Positions 17,578-25,428 of a DNA stretch of 64,000 nucleotides are shown piece by piece. Numbering within the stretch: the first letter of the stretch is position 1; each line of letters begins with the position of its first letter. Origin of the DNA: Modestobacter excelsi (GTDB lineage Bacteria > Actinomycetota > Actinomycetes > Mycobacteriales > Geodermatophilaceae); assembly GCF_005930495.1 (NCBI RefSeq), contig NZ_SJEX01000007.1, positions 1-64,000 on the forward strand, written 5' to 3'. The notes beneath the pieces are model-generated. The model searched no databases. It was not told the origin of the DNA and saw only the letters and a list, made by a program, of their open reading frames with translations. Made by a program: the position numbers and the translations under genes.

Positions 17578-18291
17578 TCAGCCGAGCAGCAGCGCGATGA
17601 CGACGTAGTGGCAGGTGGCAGCGACGCACACGAACGCGTGGAAGACCTCGTGGTAGCCGAACACCGCCGGGAACGGGTCCGGCCGGCGGAGGTGGTAGGC
17701 CACCGCGCCGGTGACGTAGAGACCCCCGCCGGCGACCACGAGGACCGCGGCGAGCACACCGCCGTTGGCCCGGAGCGCCGGCAGGGCGAGCGCGGCGACG
17801 GCGCCCAGCCCGATGAACGACCCACCGACGAGCCACTCGGGTGCGTTCATGCGGACCAGGTGCGTGCCGATCCCCACCGCGGTGAGGGACCACACGAGGA
17901 CCAGGCACACCGCGCCGTAGGTGCCGGGGACGGCGAGCAGGAACACCGGGGTCGCCGTACCGGCGATCGACAGGGAGATCATCACGTGGTCGGCGCGCTG
18001 CAGGACGGCGCTGGCGGCCGGGCCCCAGTCCCCCCGGTGGTAGAGGGCACTGACCCCGAACAGCCCGCTGAGGCAGAGGACGTAGACGGTGACACCGGCG
18101 ACCTGCCGGGCACCGTGCGCGGCGACCCCGAGGAGGGTGCCGGCGACGAGGGACGCCTCGAACCACGCCAGGTGCAGCCAGCCGCGCAGCAGCGGTTTGC
18201 TGTAGTGCACGCCGCGGCGGGAGTCGTAGTGCACCGTCGCAGCGCGTGTGCCCTGCCCCGCCACCGACGGCGGGCGGTCCGTGATGGTCAT
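17578..18291 (-). CDS. Hemolysin III / PAQR family membrane protein
   Basis: A 237-residue protein with about seven membrane helices. It carries the metal-site pattern of the HlyIII/PAQR family: SALYHRGDW after helix 2 and the C-terminal YHEVFHAF...CHY cluster. The biochemical function of bacterial members is poorly known and true haemolysis is doubtful. The ATG at 18291 is chosen; an upstream extension to 18345 adds residues with no family match. It appears monocistronic. Confidence 0.88.
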   Translation of the reverse strand: MTITDRPPSVAGQGTRAATVHYDSRRGVHYSKPLLRGWLHLAWFEASLVAGTLLGVAAHGARQVAGVTVYVLCLSGLFGVSALYHRGDWGPAASAVLQRADHVMISLSIAGTATPVFLLAVPGTYGAVCLVLVWSLTAVGIGTHLVRMNAPEWLVGGSFIGLGAVAALALPALRANGGVLAAVLVVAGGGLYVTGAVAYHLRRPDPFPAVFGYHEVFHAFVCVAATCHYVVIALLLG

Positions 18292-18594
18292 CCGCAGACA
18301 CCAGCGCCCGACAGCGGCACCTCGGTGAGCCTCTGCGCAGCTCACGGTGTCCGGCGGTGACGCCCTTCCTGATCGCCCTCGACGCTACGCCGGGTGTGTC
18401 CGGGCAGCGACTCGCGGCAGGACCTCACCGCGACCACCTGCCGCGGTGGGCGGTGCGCACGGGGCTGCCCTGCTGTCCTCGTCGAACGCGCCCGGGGTCC
18501 GGCGCGTCGCGGGAGACCAGCTCCGGTCGCCGGCCCCCGGTCGCCCCGGGCGCACCGTGGGGACGTGCTCGAGCGACCGGAGCCGACCTGGCCG
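18292..18594. other. 303-base intergenic stretch
   Basis: This gap lies between the hemolysin III gene and the PAP2 gene, both on the minus strand. It should hold the hemolysin III promoter. I see no clear promoter, hairpin, RNA gene or credible small protein in it. Confidence 0.5.
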
Positions 18595-19251
18595 TCAGGC
18601 CGGTGCCGCGCGCGGTGGGGTGAGCGCGGCGACCGCGGCCAGCACGGCCCCCGCCAGCGCGTAGGACGCCAGCACGTCGGTGAACCAGTGATCGCCCAGG
18701 TACAGCCGGCTGATCCCGATGGCCACCGCGGCAGCCGCGGCGGCACCGACGGCTCCGGTCCGCACCAGGGCCGACGAGGTGACCCGCCAGACCACCAGCG
18801 CCACCCCGCCGGCCAGCGCGGTGAGCACCAGGGTGTGCGCCGACGGGAACCCCGACCCGGTCTCCGGCGCGCCCAGCATGACCGCAGCGGCCGGGCGGGC
18901 CCGGCCGACGAGGGTCTTGACCAGCTCGGCGAGCACCACGGCACCGGCCACCGAGGCGCCCAGGACCAGCAACGGCCGCAACGAGCGGGTGCGGACGGCG
19001 ACCAGCACGACCAGCGCTGCTCCCAGCCCGGCCGCGGCGCCGTCGAGCGGGGTGCTGCTGATGGCCTCGAAGACCCGGTCCAGCGGGCCGCTGCGGTGCT
19101 GCACCAGCCAGCGGAGCGTCGGCCCGTCCTCCTCCGCGAGCCCCTCGCGGGTGAGCACCATGCCCAGCACGGCCACCCAGGCCAGCAGCAGGGCCGCGCA
19201 CGCCCACCACGGCGAGGTCGGCCGCCGGCCCGGCGCGCGGACGTCGCTCAT
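18595..19251 (-). CDS. PAP2 superfamily membrane phosphatase
   Basis: A 218-residue integral membrane lipid phosphatase. The three PAP2 motifs are present: KTLVGRARP, PSAH and SRLYLGDHWFTDV. Relatives dephosphorylate phosphatidate or undecaprenyl pyrophosphate on the outer face of the membrane. It overlaps the upstream membrane-protein gene by 4 bp (ATGA), so the two form one unit. That unit is predicted to be controlled by the adjacent two-component system. Confidence 0.9.
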   Translation of the reverse strand: MSDVRAPGRRPTSPWWACAALLLAWVAVLGMVLTREGLAEEDGPTLRWLVQHRSGPLDRVFEAISSTPLDGAAAGLGAALVVLVAVRTRSLRPLLVLGASVAGAVVLAELVKTLVGRARPAAAVMLGAPETGSGFPSAHTLVLTALAGGVALVVWRVTSSALVRTGAVGAAAAAAVAIGISRLYLGDHWFTDVLASYALAGAVLAAVAALTPPRAAPA

Positions 19252-20045
19252 CGGGTGGGCACCCGTGCGGCGTCCGCCGCGAGCGGCGTCTGGTCCCGCT
19301 TGCTGACCGCGAGGTAGCTGACGACCGCCAGGATCACCAGCAGGAACACCACGCTGGTGACCGTCGTGCCCAGGCCCAGACCGCCGTCGGACCGGCCCTG
19401 GGACAGCCCGTCGCCGAGCGACGCACCGAGCGGGCGGGTGAGCACGTAGGCGATCCAGAAGGTGAGGACGGCGTTCGCGCGGAACACCAGGTGGCTGACC
19501 GCGACAGCGGCGATCAGCAGCGCGACGACCAGCGCCGTCGGCCAGTAGCCGAGGCCCAGCTTCTCGTCGACCAGGTCGCCGACCGCCGTCCCCAGGGCGA
19601 AGGTGACCAGGATCGCCAGCCAGTAGAAGGCCTCGCGCCGGCCGGTGACGATGCTGTGGATCGACAGCGTGCCCTCCTTCGCGTACCAGGCGGCGAAGGT
19701 GGCGGCCAGGGCGACGGCGAACACCACGGTGCTCACCACCAGCGGCACCCCGAGGGCGTCGGTCAGGTTGTCGGTCACCAGCGTGCCGACCACGCTGATC
19801 AGCACCACGGTCAGCCAGTAGACCGCCGGCACGTAGCGGCGGGTGCGGAACTGCGCGGCCAGGGCGATCGCGAAGACCCCGGTCATCAGCACCGTCGTAC
19901 CGCCCAGCCCGAGCCCCAGACCGGACAGGAAGTCGGCGAAGGTCTCCCCCACGGTGGTGGCCAGCACCTTGATGACCCAGAAGAAGAGCGTGACCTCGGG
20001 GACCTTGTTCAGCAGGCGGCGCGCGCTCACCGGGATGTCGACCAT
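19248..20045 (-). CDS. COG4705-type polytopic membrane protein
   Basis: A 265-residue protein with about eight hydrophobic helices arranged as two similar halves, each beginning with a pattern like KVPEVTLFFWVIKVLATTVGE or EAFYWLAILVTFALGTAVGD. This is the COG4705 family; its function is not established to my knowledge. It starts with ATG at 20045, only 7 bases after a -10-like hexamer and a pair of GTTCAGG repeats, and is divergent from the response regulator. It is cotranscribed with PAP2. Confidence 0.85.
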   Translation of the reverse strand: MVDIPVSARRLLNKVPEVTLFFWVIKVLATTVGETFADFLSGLGLGLGGTTVLMTGVFAIALAAQFRTRRYVPAVYWLTVVLISVVGTLVTDNLTDALGVPLVVSTVVFAVALAATFAAWYAKEGTLSIHSIVTGRREAFYWLAILVTFALGTAVGDLVDEKLGLGYWPTALVVALLIAAVAVSHLVFRANAVLTFWIAYVLTRPLGASLGDGLSQGRSDGGLGLGTTVTSVVFLLVILAVVSYLAVSKRDQTPLAADAARVPTR

Positions 20046-20052
20046 GCCCAGC

Positions 20053-20086
20053 AGCGTGCGGGCACAGCCCTGAACGCGGCCTGAAC
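20053..20086 (-). promoter_or_regulatory. Direct-repeat promoter of the COG4705-PAP2 operon
   Basis: On the minus strand: GTTCAGGC (20086-20079), 3 bases, GTTCAGGG (20075-20068), 9 bases, hexamer CACGCT (20058-20053), 7 bases, then the ATG. The 11-base repeat period is that of OmpR/PhoB-type regulators. The element is identical in spacing to the one before dedA, and the hexamer sits where a -10 box would make a leaderless message. Confidence 0.72.
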
Positions 20087-20128
20087 GCAGCTGCCGGTCA
20101 GCGCCGGTCGTGGGGCACCATCGTCGCC

Positions 20129-20803
20129 GTGCCCGAGGTGCTGCTGGTCGAGGACGACACCGCCCTCCGGTCCACCGTCGCCCGGGCGCTGCGCGACGCG
20201 GGCCTGGTGGTCACCACGGCAGGCGACGGCACGCAGGCGCTCGCGGCGGCCGGCCGCGGCCCGGACACCCGGTTCGCCGCGGTCGTGCTGGACATCGGCC
20301 TGCCGGACTCCGACGGGCGGGACGTCTGCCAGGCGCTCCGCGCGCGGGGCATCGACGTGCCGGTGCTGTTCCTCACCGCCCGGGACCAGCTGCACGACCT
20401 GCTCTCGGGCTACGCCGCGGGCGGGGACGAGTACCTGACCAAGCCCTTCCACGTGCGCGAGCTCGTCGTCCGCCTGCAGGCGCTGCTCCGCCGGGCCGCA
20501 CCCCGGGCGCCCCGGGACGCCTCGACCCTGCACCTGGACCCGGCCGGGCACGCGCTCGACGGCCCGACCGGGCGTCTGCCGCTCACGCCCACGGAGTTCC
20601 GGCTGCTGGCGGTGCTGATGGCCGCCCCGGGCGACGTCGTCCGGCGGCGCGATCTGGTCCGGGCCGGCTGGCCGGACGGCGCGGTCGTCTCGGAGAACAC
20701 GTTGGACCAGTACGTGGCCCGGCTCCGCCGCAAGCTCGGCCAGGCCGGCGACCACGGCCGGTCCCTGAGCACCGTGGTCGGCGTCGGCTACCGGTTCCAG
20801 TGA
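20129..20803 (+). CDS. OmpR/PhoB family response regulator
   Basis: A 224-residue two-domain regulator. The receiver domain has the acidic pair at residues 9-10, phospho-acceptor Asp55 in VLDIGLPD and the Lys of LTKPFH. The C-terminal winged helix (about 125-224) ends in GVGYRFQ. The GTG start at 20129 is the only good choice. The gene overlaps the kinase gene by 4 bp. Its DNA-binding type predicts direct-repeat sites, and such repeats occur in the adjacent divergent promoter and before dedA. Confidence 0.94.
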   Translation: MPEVLLVEDDTALRSTVARALRDAGLVVTTAGDGTQALAAAGRGPDTRFAAVVLDIGLPDSDGRDVCQALRARGIDVPVLFLTARDQLHDLLSGYAAGGDEYLTKPFHVRELVVRLQALLRRAAPRAPRDASTLHLDPAGHALDGPTGRLPLTPTEFRLLAVLMAAPGDVVRRRDLVRAGWPDGAVVSENTLDQYVARLRRKLGQAGDHGRSLSTVVGVGYRFQ

Positions 20804-22149
20804 GGCTCCCGCCCGGTCCCCGCATCCGCAGCCTGCGCGGCCGGCTGGCGTGGTCGGCCTCGGCGGTGGTCGCCGTCTGGGTGCTGCTGCTGGCCGTCGG
20901 GGCCAACGTGCTGCTCGGCTCGGCGCTGGCCGGTGAGGCCGACAGCGTCCTGCGCGCACGTGCCGAGGCGACCGCGACCACGCTGGACGTCGCCCCGTCC
21001 GGCAGCGTGTCCGTCGACGAGGCCGGCGACGACCGGGCACTCGACGTCGGGACCTGGATCTTCGCCGGGAACGGCGGGCTGGTGGAGGGCCCTCCCGGCA
21101 GTTCACCGCAGGAGGACCGGGCTGCCCGCCACCTGGCCGGCCGCGGGCAGCGGACCGTCGAGGTCGGGGACGAGGACCCGGTGCGGCTGTTCGCCCTCCC
21201 GGTCACCGACGGCGGCACGCAGGTCGCGACCGTGGTGACCAGCACCAGCCTGGCCCCCTACCGGGCGCTGGAGCGGCTCGCGCTGTGGGGCAGCGCGGCG
21301 GTCGCCCTCCTCCTGCTGGTGATCGTGCACCTGGTGCTGCGGGCCACCGTCGGGCGGGCGCTGCGCCCGGTGCAGCAGATGAGCGAGCAGGCAGCCCGGT
21401 GGAGCGCCGACGACGTCGACCGCCGTTTCGACCAGCAGTCCCGCCCGACCGAGCTCGCCGAGCTGGCGGCGACCCTCGACGGCGTCCTCGACCGGCTCTC
21501 CGCGGTGCTGCGGCACGAGCAGCGACTGACCGACGAGCTCTCCCACGAGCTGCGGACGCCGCTGGCCCGGCTCCGCGCCGAGGTCGAGCTGGCCCGGGAC
21601 CGCCGCCCGGACGACCCGGAGGTGTCCGCCGGCCTGGCGGCGGTCGACGCGGCCGCCGGGGACATGCAGCGGACCATCGAGACGCTGCTGACCTCGGCCC
21701 GCGCCGGGACGCGGAGCGCACCGGGTCGCTGCGCCCCCGCGGCCGTCGTCGACGCGCTCGTGCCGGTCGCCGCCCGCCCGCCCGGGGTGTGGGTCGACGT
21801 CGACATCGACCCCGACCTCGTCGTCGGTGTCGACGGCGCGGTGCTGCAGCGGCTGCTCGCGCCGGTGCTGGACAACGCCCTGCGGTACGCGGGCAGCTCG
21901 GTGACCGTGCGGGCCGAGCGGGACGGCGACCGCGTCGTCCTGACCGTCGAGGACGACGGGCCGGGGGTCGCCGCGGAGGACGTCGAGCGCGTCCTCCGAC
22001 CCGGGTGGCGCGCGGACCCGGACGACGACCACCCCGGCGGGGGCCTGGGGCTCGCGCTCGCCGCCCGGCTGGCCGCGGCCTCCACCGGGTCGATCCGCGC
22101 CCACCCGGGGCCCGGCGGCCGGTTCGACGTCCGGCTGCCCCCGGGCTGA
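20800..22149 (+). CDS. Sensor histidine kinase
   Basis: A 449-residue membrane kinase. It has one N-terminal membrane helix, an extracytoplasmic sensor region of about 120 residues, a second helix near 165-185, a HAMP domain, the HisKA box with His249 in ELSHELRTPLARL, and an HATPase domain with DNALRYAG, DDGPG and GGGLGLALA. GTG 20800 overlaps the regulator stop by 4 bp. The signal is unknown; the predicted targets (PAP2, DedA) point to the membrane or cell envelope. Confidence 0.92.
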   Translation: MRLPPGPRIRSLRGRLAWSASAVVAVWVLLLAVGANVLLGSALAGEADSVLRARAEATATTLDVAPSGSVSVDEAGDDRALDVGTWIFAGNGGLVEGPPGSSPQEDRAARHLAGRGQRTVEVGDEDPVRLFALPVTDGGTQVATVVTSTSLAPYRALERLALWGSAAVALLLLVIVHLVLRATVGRALRPVQQMSEQAARWSADDVDRRFDQQSRPTELAELAATLDGVLDRLSAVLRHEQRLTDELSHELRTPLARLRAEVELARDRRPDDPEVSAGLAAVDAAAGDMQRTIETLLTSARAGTRSAPGRCAPAAVVDALVPVAARPPGVWVDVDIDPDLVVGVDGAVLQRLLAPVLDNALRYAGSSVTVRAERDGDRVVLTVEDDGPGVAAEDVERVLRPGWRADPDDDHPGGGLGLALAARLAAASTGSIRAHPGPGGRFDVRLPPG

Positions 22150-22167
22150 CGACCGCCGGAGCAGGAC

Positions 22168-22201
22168 GTTCAGGTCGTGTTCAGGTGGGCCTGCCTACCG
22201 T
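22168..22201 (+). promoter_or_regulatory. Direct-repeat promoter of dedA
   Basis: GTTCAGGT (22168-22175), 3 bases, GTTCAGGT (22179-22186), 9 bases, hexamer TACCGT (22196-22201), 7 bases, then ATG 22209. TACCGT fits the actinobacterial -10 pattern TAnnnT. Spacing is the same base for base as in the COG4705-PAP2 promoter. The repeats occupy the -35 position, as for an activator-dependent promoter. Confidence 0.75.
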
Positions 22202-22208
22202 GCCGGGG

Positions 22209-22823
22209 ATGAGCGGCTTCCTCGATCCGGCGCACCTGATCGACACCTTCGGACTCGTCGGCGTCATGGTGGTGCTGTTCGCCGAGTGCGGCCTGCTCGT
22301 CGGGTTCTTCCTGCCCGGCGACTCGCTGCTGTTCACCGCCGGTCTGCTCGCCGCGGGCGGGCGGATCGCCCCGCTGTGGGTGCTCCTCGTGCTGCTCCCG
22401 CTGGCCGCGATCGCCGGCAACCTGGCCGGGTACTGGATCGGCCGGAAGGCGGGGCCCGCGGTGTTCAGCCGGCCGGACTCGCGGCTGTTCAGGGCCGAGC
22501 ACGTGGAGCGGTCCCGGGCGTTCTTCGAGCGCAACGGCGCCCGGACCGTGCTGCTGGCCCGGTTCGTGCCGATCGTGCGGACCTTCGCCACCGTGATGGC
22601 CGGCGCCTCCCGGATGGACCTGCGCCGGTACGCCGGGTACTCGGTGATCGGCGGCGTGGCCTGGGCGGCCGGGCTCACGCTCCTCGGCTGGTGGCTCGGC
22701 CAGGTCGCGGTCGTGCGGGACCACGTGGAGCTCTTCGTCCTGGGCGTGGTGGCGCTGTCGCTGGTGCCGGTCCTGCTCGAGGTGCTGCGCGGCCGCCGCC
22801 GGGCCGATCAGCACACGGCATGA
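22209..22823 (+). CDS. DedA family membrane protein
   Basis: A 204-residue DedA/VTT-domain membrane protein. Key family features are FAECGLLVGFFLPGDSLL near residue 30 and the RFVPIVRTFA-GAS-M motif near residue 120. Some DedA proteins flip undecaprenyl phosphate or phosphatidylethanolamine. The ATG at 22209 has no real Shine-Dalgarno and sits 7 bases after a -10-like hexamer, so the message may be leaderless. It lies just downstream of the kinase and shares its promoter design with the COG4705-PAP2 unit. Confidence 0.92.
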   Translation: MSGFLDPAHLIDTFGLVGVMVVLFAECGLLVGFFLPGDSLLFTAGLLAAGGRIAPLWVLLVLLPLAAIAGNLAGYWIGRKAGPAVFSRPDSRLFRAEHVERSRAFFERNGARTVLLARFVPIVRTFATVMAGASRMDLRRYAGYSVIGGVAWAAGLTLLGWWLGQVAVVRDHVELFVLGVVALSLVPVLLEVLRGRRRADQHTA

Positions 22824-22999
22824 GCCCAGGATGGTGGTCACCGCCGAGGCCGCCCGGACGGCGGTGGGCTCCTCCGCACCGGTCCGGCAGCGGCCGGCGC
22901 CGTGCTGCGGCACGGTCCCGCGATCGCGGTGCGGACGGGGGTCGATCCTCCGGTGTGGCTCCGCCGGGTGTGGTCATGGCACTCCGGTTCGCCACGCGA

Positions 23000-23026
23000 A
23001 CTTGCACTGATGCAACTGTTGCGTCA
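23000..23026 (+). promoter_or_regulatory. MarR-type operator upstream of the marR-like gene
   Basis: An imperfect palindrome TGATGCAAC-T-GTTGCGTCA (23008-23026, 8 of 9 pairs) lies 45 bases before the regulator start. It is preceded by ACTTGC (23000-23005). ACTTGC, seven bases, then CAACTGTTGCG recurs in the same register before the SDR at 25429. The site overlaps the spacer of a TTGCAC-type promoter, suggesting repression by the encoded MarR protein. Confidence 0.72.
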
Positions 23027-23071
23027 TCGTGACCACGTGCGTGGGGAACGGGTCCCGAGGCCGGGCCGGCG

Positions 23072-23536
23072 ATGACCGATCAGCCGCGCAGGGCCTCCGC
23101 AGGCGAGTCCCAGGTGCTGCTGGCGACGGCGCGGCTCATGGTCGGCGTCTCCGTCCGGGCCGCCGACGAGGTCGGCGCGGCGTCGCTGGTGCAGCTGCGC
23201 GCGCTGACCGTCATCGACGACCTCGGGGTCGCCAACCTCGTCCAGCTGGCCGAGCAGATGGGGGTCACCATCTCGACGACCAGCCGACTGGTCGACCGGC
23301 TGGTCGCCGCCGACCTGGTCGACCGGCGCCCCTCGGAGCAGACGCGCCGGGAGATCAGCATCTCCCTCACCGAGACCGGGCGCGGGCTGCTGCAGCGCTA
23401 CGACGACCTCCGTGTCGAGGAGCTGCAGGCGCGACTCACCCTGCTCCCCCGTGCCCAGCACGAGGCGGTCGTCGACGCCCTCGCGGTGCTGCTCGGGCCC
23501 GCCGGAGCACCGGCGGGAGCCACCGGGCGCGGCTGA
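23072..23536 (+). CDS. MarR family transcriptional regulator
   Basis: A 154-residue winged-helix regulator. The DNA-binding core covers about residues 40-105, with the wing in RRPSEQTRREISISLTETG. It starts with ATG 23072. A palindromic site 45 bases upstream suggests autoregulation, and the same core precedes the SDR gene two genes on. MarR proteins usually release DNA on binding small phenolic or lipophilic ligands; the ligand here is unknown. The GH15 gene follows after 31 bases. Confidence 0.9.
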   Translation: MTDQPRRASAGESQVLLATARLMVGVSVRAADEVGAASLVQLRALTVIDDLGVANLVQLAEQMGVTISTTSRLVDRLVAADLVDRRPSEQTRREISISLTETGRGLLQRYDDLRVEELQARLTLLPRAQHEAVVDALAVLLGPAGAPAGATGRG

Positions 23537-23567
23537 CCGCCCGCAGGACGACCAGGAGGCACCCCGC

Positions 23568-25349
23568 ATGGCGACCTCGATCGAGGACCACGGGCTCATC
23601 GGTGACCTGCAGACGGCGGGGTTGGTCGGGCGGGACGGGACGATCGACTGGCTGTGCCTGCCCCGCTTCGACTCCCCGGCCTGCTTCGCCGCCCTGCTGG
23701 GGGACGCCGGGAACGGCCGCTGGACGCTCGCGCCCCGGTCCGGAGGGGACTGCACCCGGCGCCGGTACCGCGGCGAGACCCTGGTGCTGGAGAGCACCTG
23801 GGACACCGGCACCGGATCGGTGCGGGTCCTGGACCTCATGCCACCCCGCGGCGAGGCGGCCCAGGTCGTGCGGATCGTCGAGGGCATCAGCGGGCGCGTG
23901 CCGATGCGGTCGGACCTCACGCTGAGGTTCGACTACGGGCACGTGGTGCCGTGGGTCCGCCACGTCGACGGAGAGCTCGCCGCGGTGGCCGGTCCCGATG
24001 CGGTGTGGCTGCGGACCCCGGTCGAGCTGGTCGGGCAGGACCGGGCCACGCGCGCCGACTTCGAGGTCGCCGCCGGCGACCGGGTGCCCTTCGTCCTCAC
24101 CTACGCCGCCTCGCACCTCCCCCGCCCGCGGCCCGTCGACCCGGAGCAGGCGCTGGCCGGCACGGAGTCCTTCTGGTCGGACTGGATGGCGCACTGCGAC
24201 TACGACGGCGAGTGGGAGGAGGCCGTCCGGCGGTCGCTGGTGACGCTCAAGGCGCTCACCTACGCCCCCACCGGCGGGATCGTCGCAGCTGCCACCACGT
24301 CGCTGCCGGAGGAGCTGGGCGGCGCCCGCAACTGGGACTACCGCTACTGCTGGCTGCGCGACGCGACGTTCACCCTGCAGGCACTGCTCGGCACCGGCTA
24401 CGCGGCGGAGGCCCGGGCCTGGCGGGAGTGGTTGCTGCGCGCCGTCGCCGGCGACCCGGCCGACCTGCGGATCATGTACGCGGTCGACGGCAGCCGGCGC
24501 ATCCCGGAGTACGAGCTGCCCTGGCTCCCCGGCTACGCCGGGTCCGCCCCGGTCCGGGTCGGCAACGCGGCCGCGGGGCAGTTCCAGCTCGACGTGTGGG
24601 GCGAGGTGCTCGACGGCCTGCACTGGTCACGGACGTCGGGACTGACCCCCACCGAGGACGCCTGGGCCCTCCAGCGAGCGCTGCTGGACTTCCTCGAGGG
24701 GCACTGGGACTCCCCGGACAACAGCCTGTGGGAGGTGCGCGGCGACCGCCGGCCCTTCGTGCACTCCAAGGTGATGGCGTGGGCCGGTCTGGACCGCGCC
24801 GTCCAGGCGGTGGAACGGTTCGGTCTCGACGGCCCGGTCGACCGGTGGCGGCGACTGCGCCAGGAGGTGCACGACGACGTCTGCGCGCGCGGCTACGACG
24901 CCGACCGGGGCACCTTCACCCAGTTCTACGGGTCCCGTGGACTGGACGCCGCCCTCCTCCTGCTGCCCCGCGTGGGCTTCCTCCCGCCGGCGGACCCGCG
25001 CATCGTGGGCACGGTGGACGCCGTGCGTCGGGAGCTGCAGCACGACGGCCTGCTGATGCGCTACGACCCGGACGCGGACGGCGGCGTCGACGGCCTGGCC
25101 GGACGCGAGAACCCCTTCCTGGCGTGCAGCTTCTGGCTGGCCGACGCGCTGAGCACGACCGGTCGGCGGCAGGAGGCGCGGCAGCTGTTCGAGCGGCTGC
25201 TGGGGCTGCGCAGCGACCTCGGTCTGCTCAGCGAGGAGTACGACACCCGCGCCCGCCGGCAGGTCGGGAACACACCACAGGCGTTCAGCCACGTGGGGCT
25301 GGTGAACACCGCCCGCTGGCTGCAGCACGCCGACCCTCCTCCCCGGTGA
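23568..25349 (+). CDS. Glycoside hydrolase family 15 protein (glucoamylase/trehalase-like)
   Basis: A 593-residue protein. The N-terminal domain (MATSIEDHGLIGD, then TIDWLCLPRFDSPA) and an (alpha/alpha)6 barrel containing ARNWDYRYCWLRDATFTL are typical of bacterial GH15 enzymes, some of which are trehalases in mycobacteria. It has no signal peptide, so it is probably cytoplasmic. ATG 23568 has AGGAGG upstream. It probably shares a transcript with the MarR gene. Trehalose or maltodextrin breakdown is the likely role; the substrate is not proven. Confidence 0.9.
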   Translation: MATSIEDHGLIGDLQTAGLVGRDGTIDWLCLPRFDSPACFAALLGDAGNGRWTLAPRSGGDCTRRRYRGETLVLESTWDTGTGSVRVLDLMPPRGEAAQVVRIVEGISGRVPMRSDLTLRFDYGHVVPWVRHVDGELAAVAGPDAVWLRTPVELVGQDRATRADFEVAAGDRVPFVLTYAASHLPRPRPVDPEQALAGTESFWSDWMAHCDYDGEWEEAVRRSLVTLKALTYAPTGGIVAAATTSLPEELGGARNWDYRYCWLRDATFTLQALLGTGYAAEARAWREWLLRAVAGDPADLRIMYAVDGSRRIPEYELPWLPGYAGSAPVRVGNAAAGQFQLDVWGEVLDGLHWSRTSGLTPTEDAWALQRALLDFLEGHWDSPDNSLWEVRGDRRPFVHSKVMAWAGLDRAVQAVERFGLDGPVDRWRRLRQEVHDDVCARGYDADRGTFTQFYGSRGLDAALLLLPRVGFLPPADPRIVGTVDAVRRELQHDGLLMRYDPDADGGVDGLAGRENPFLACSFWLADALSTTGRRQEARQLFERLLGLRSDLGLLSEEYDTRARRQVGNTPQAFSHVGLVNTARWLQHADPPPR

Positions 25350-25384
25350 GCGCTCGACCTGCGTCCGCCGCGGGGACGTCGCAT

Positions 25385-25408
25385 ACTTGCCGTACAACAA
25401 CTGTTGCG
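25385..25408 (+). promoter_or_regulatory. Second MarR-type site, before the SDR operon
   Basis: ACTTGC (25385-25390), seven bases, then CAACTGTTGCG (25398-25408) repeats exactly the 17 fixed positions found before the marR-like gene. The site ends 20 bases before the SDR start codon. It is good evidence that the MarR protein also controls the SDR-membrane protein-ZIP genes. Confidence 0.7.
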
Positions 25409-25428
25409 GTGAAGCTGGGGAGACGTCG

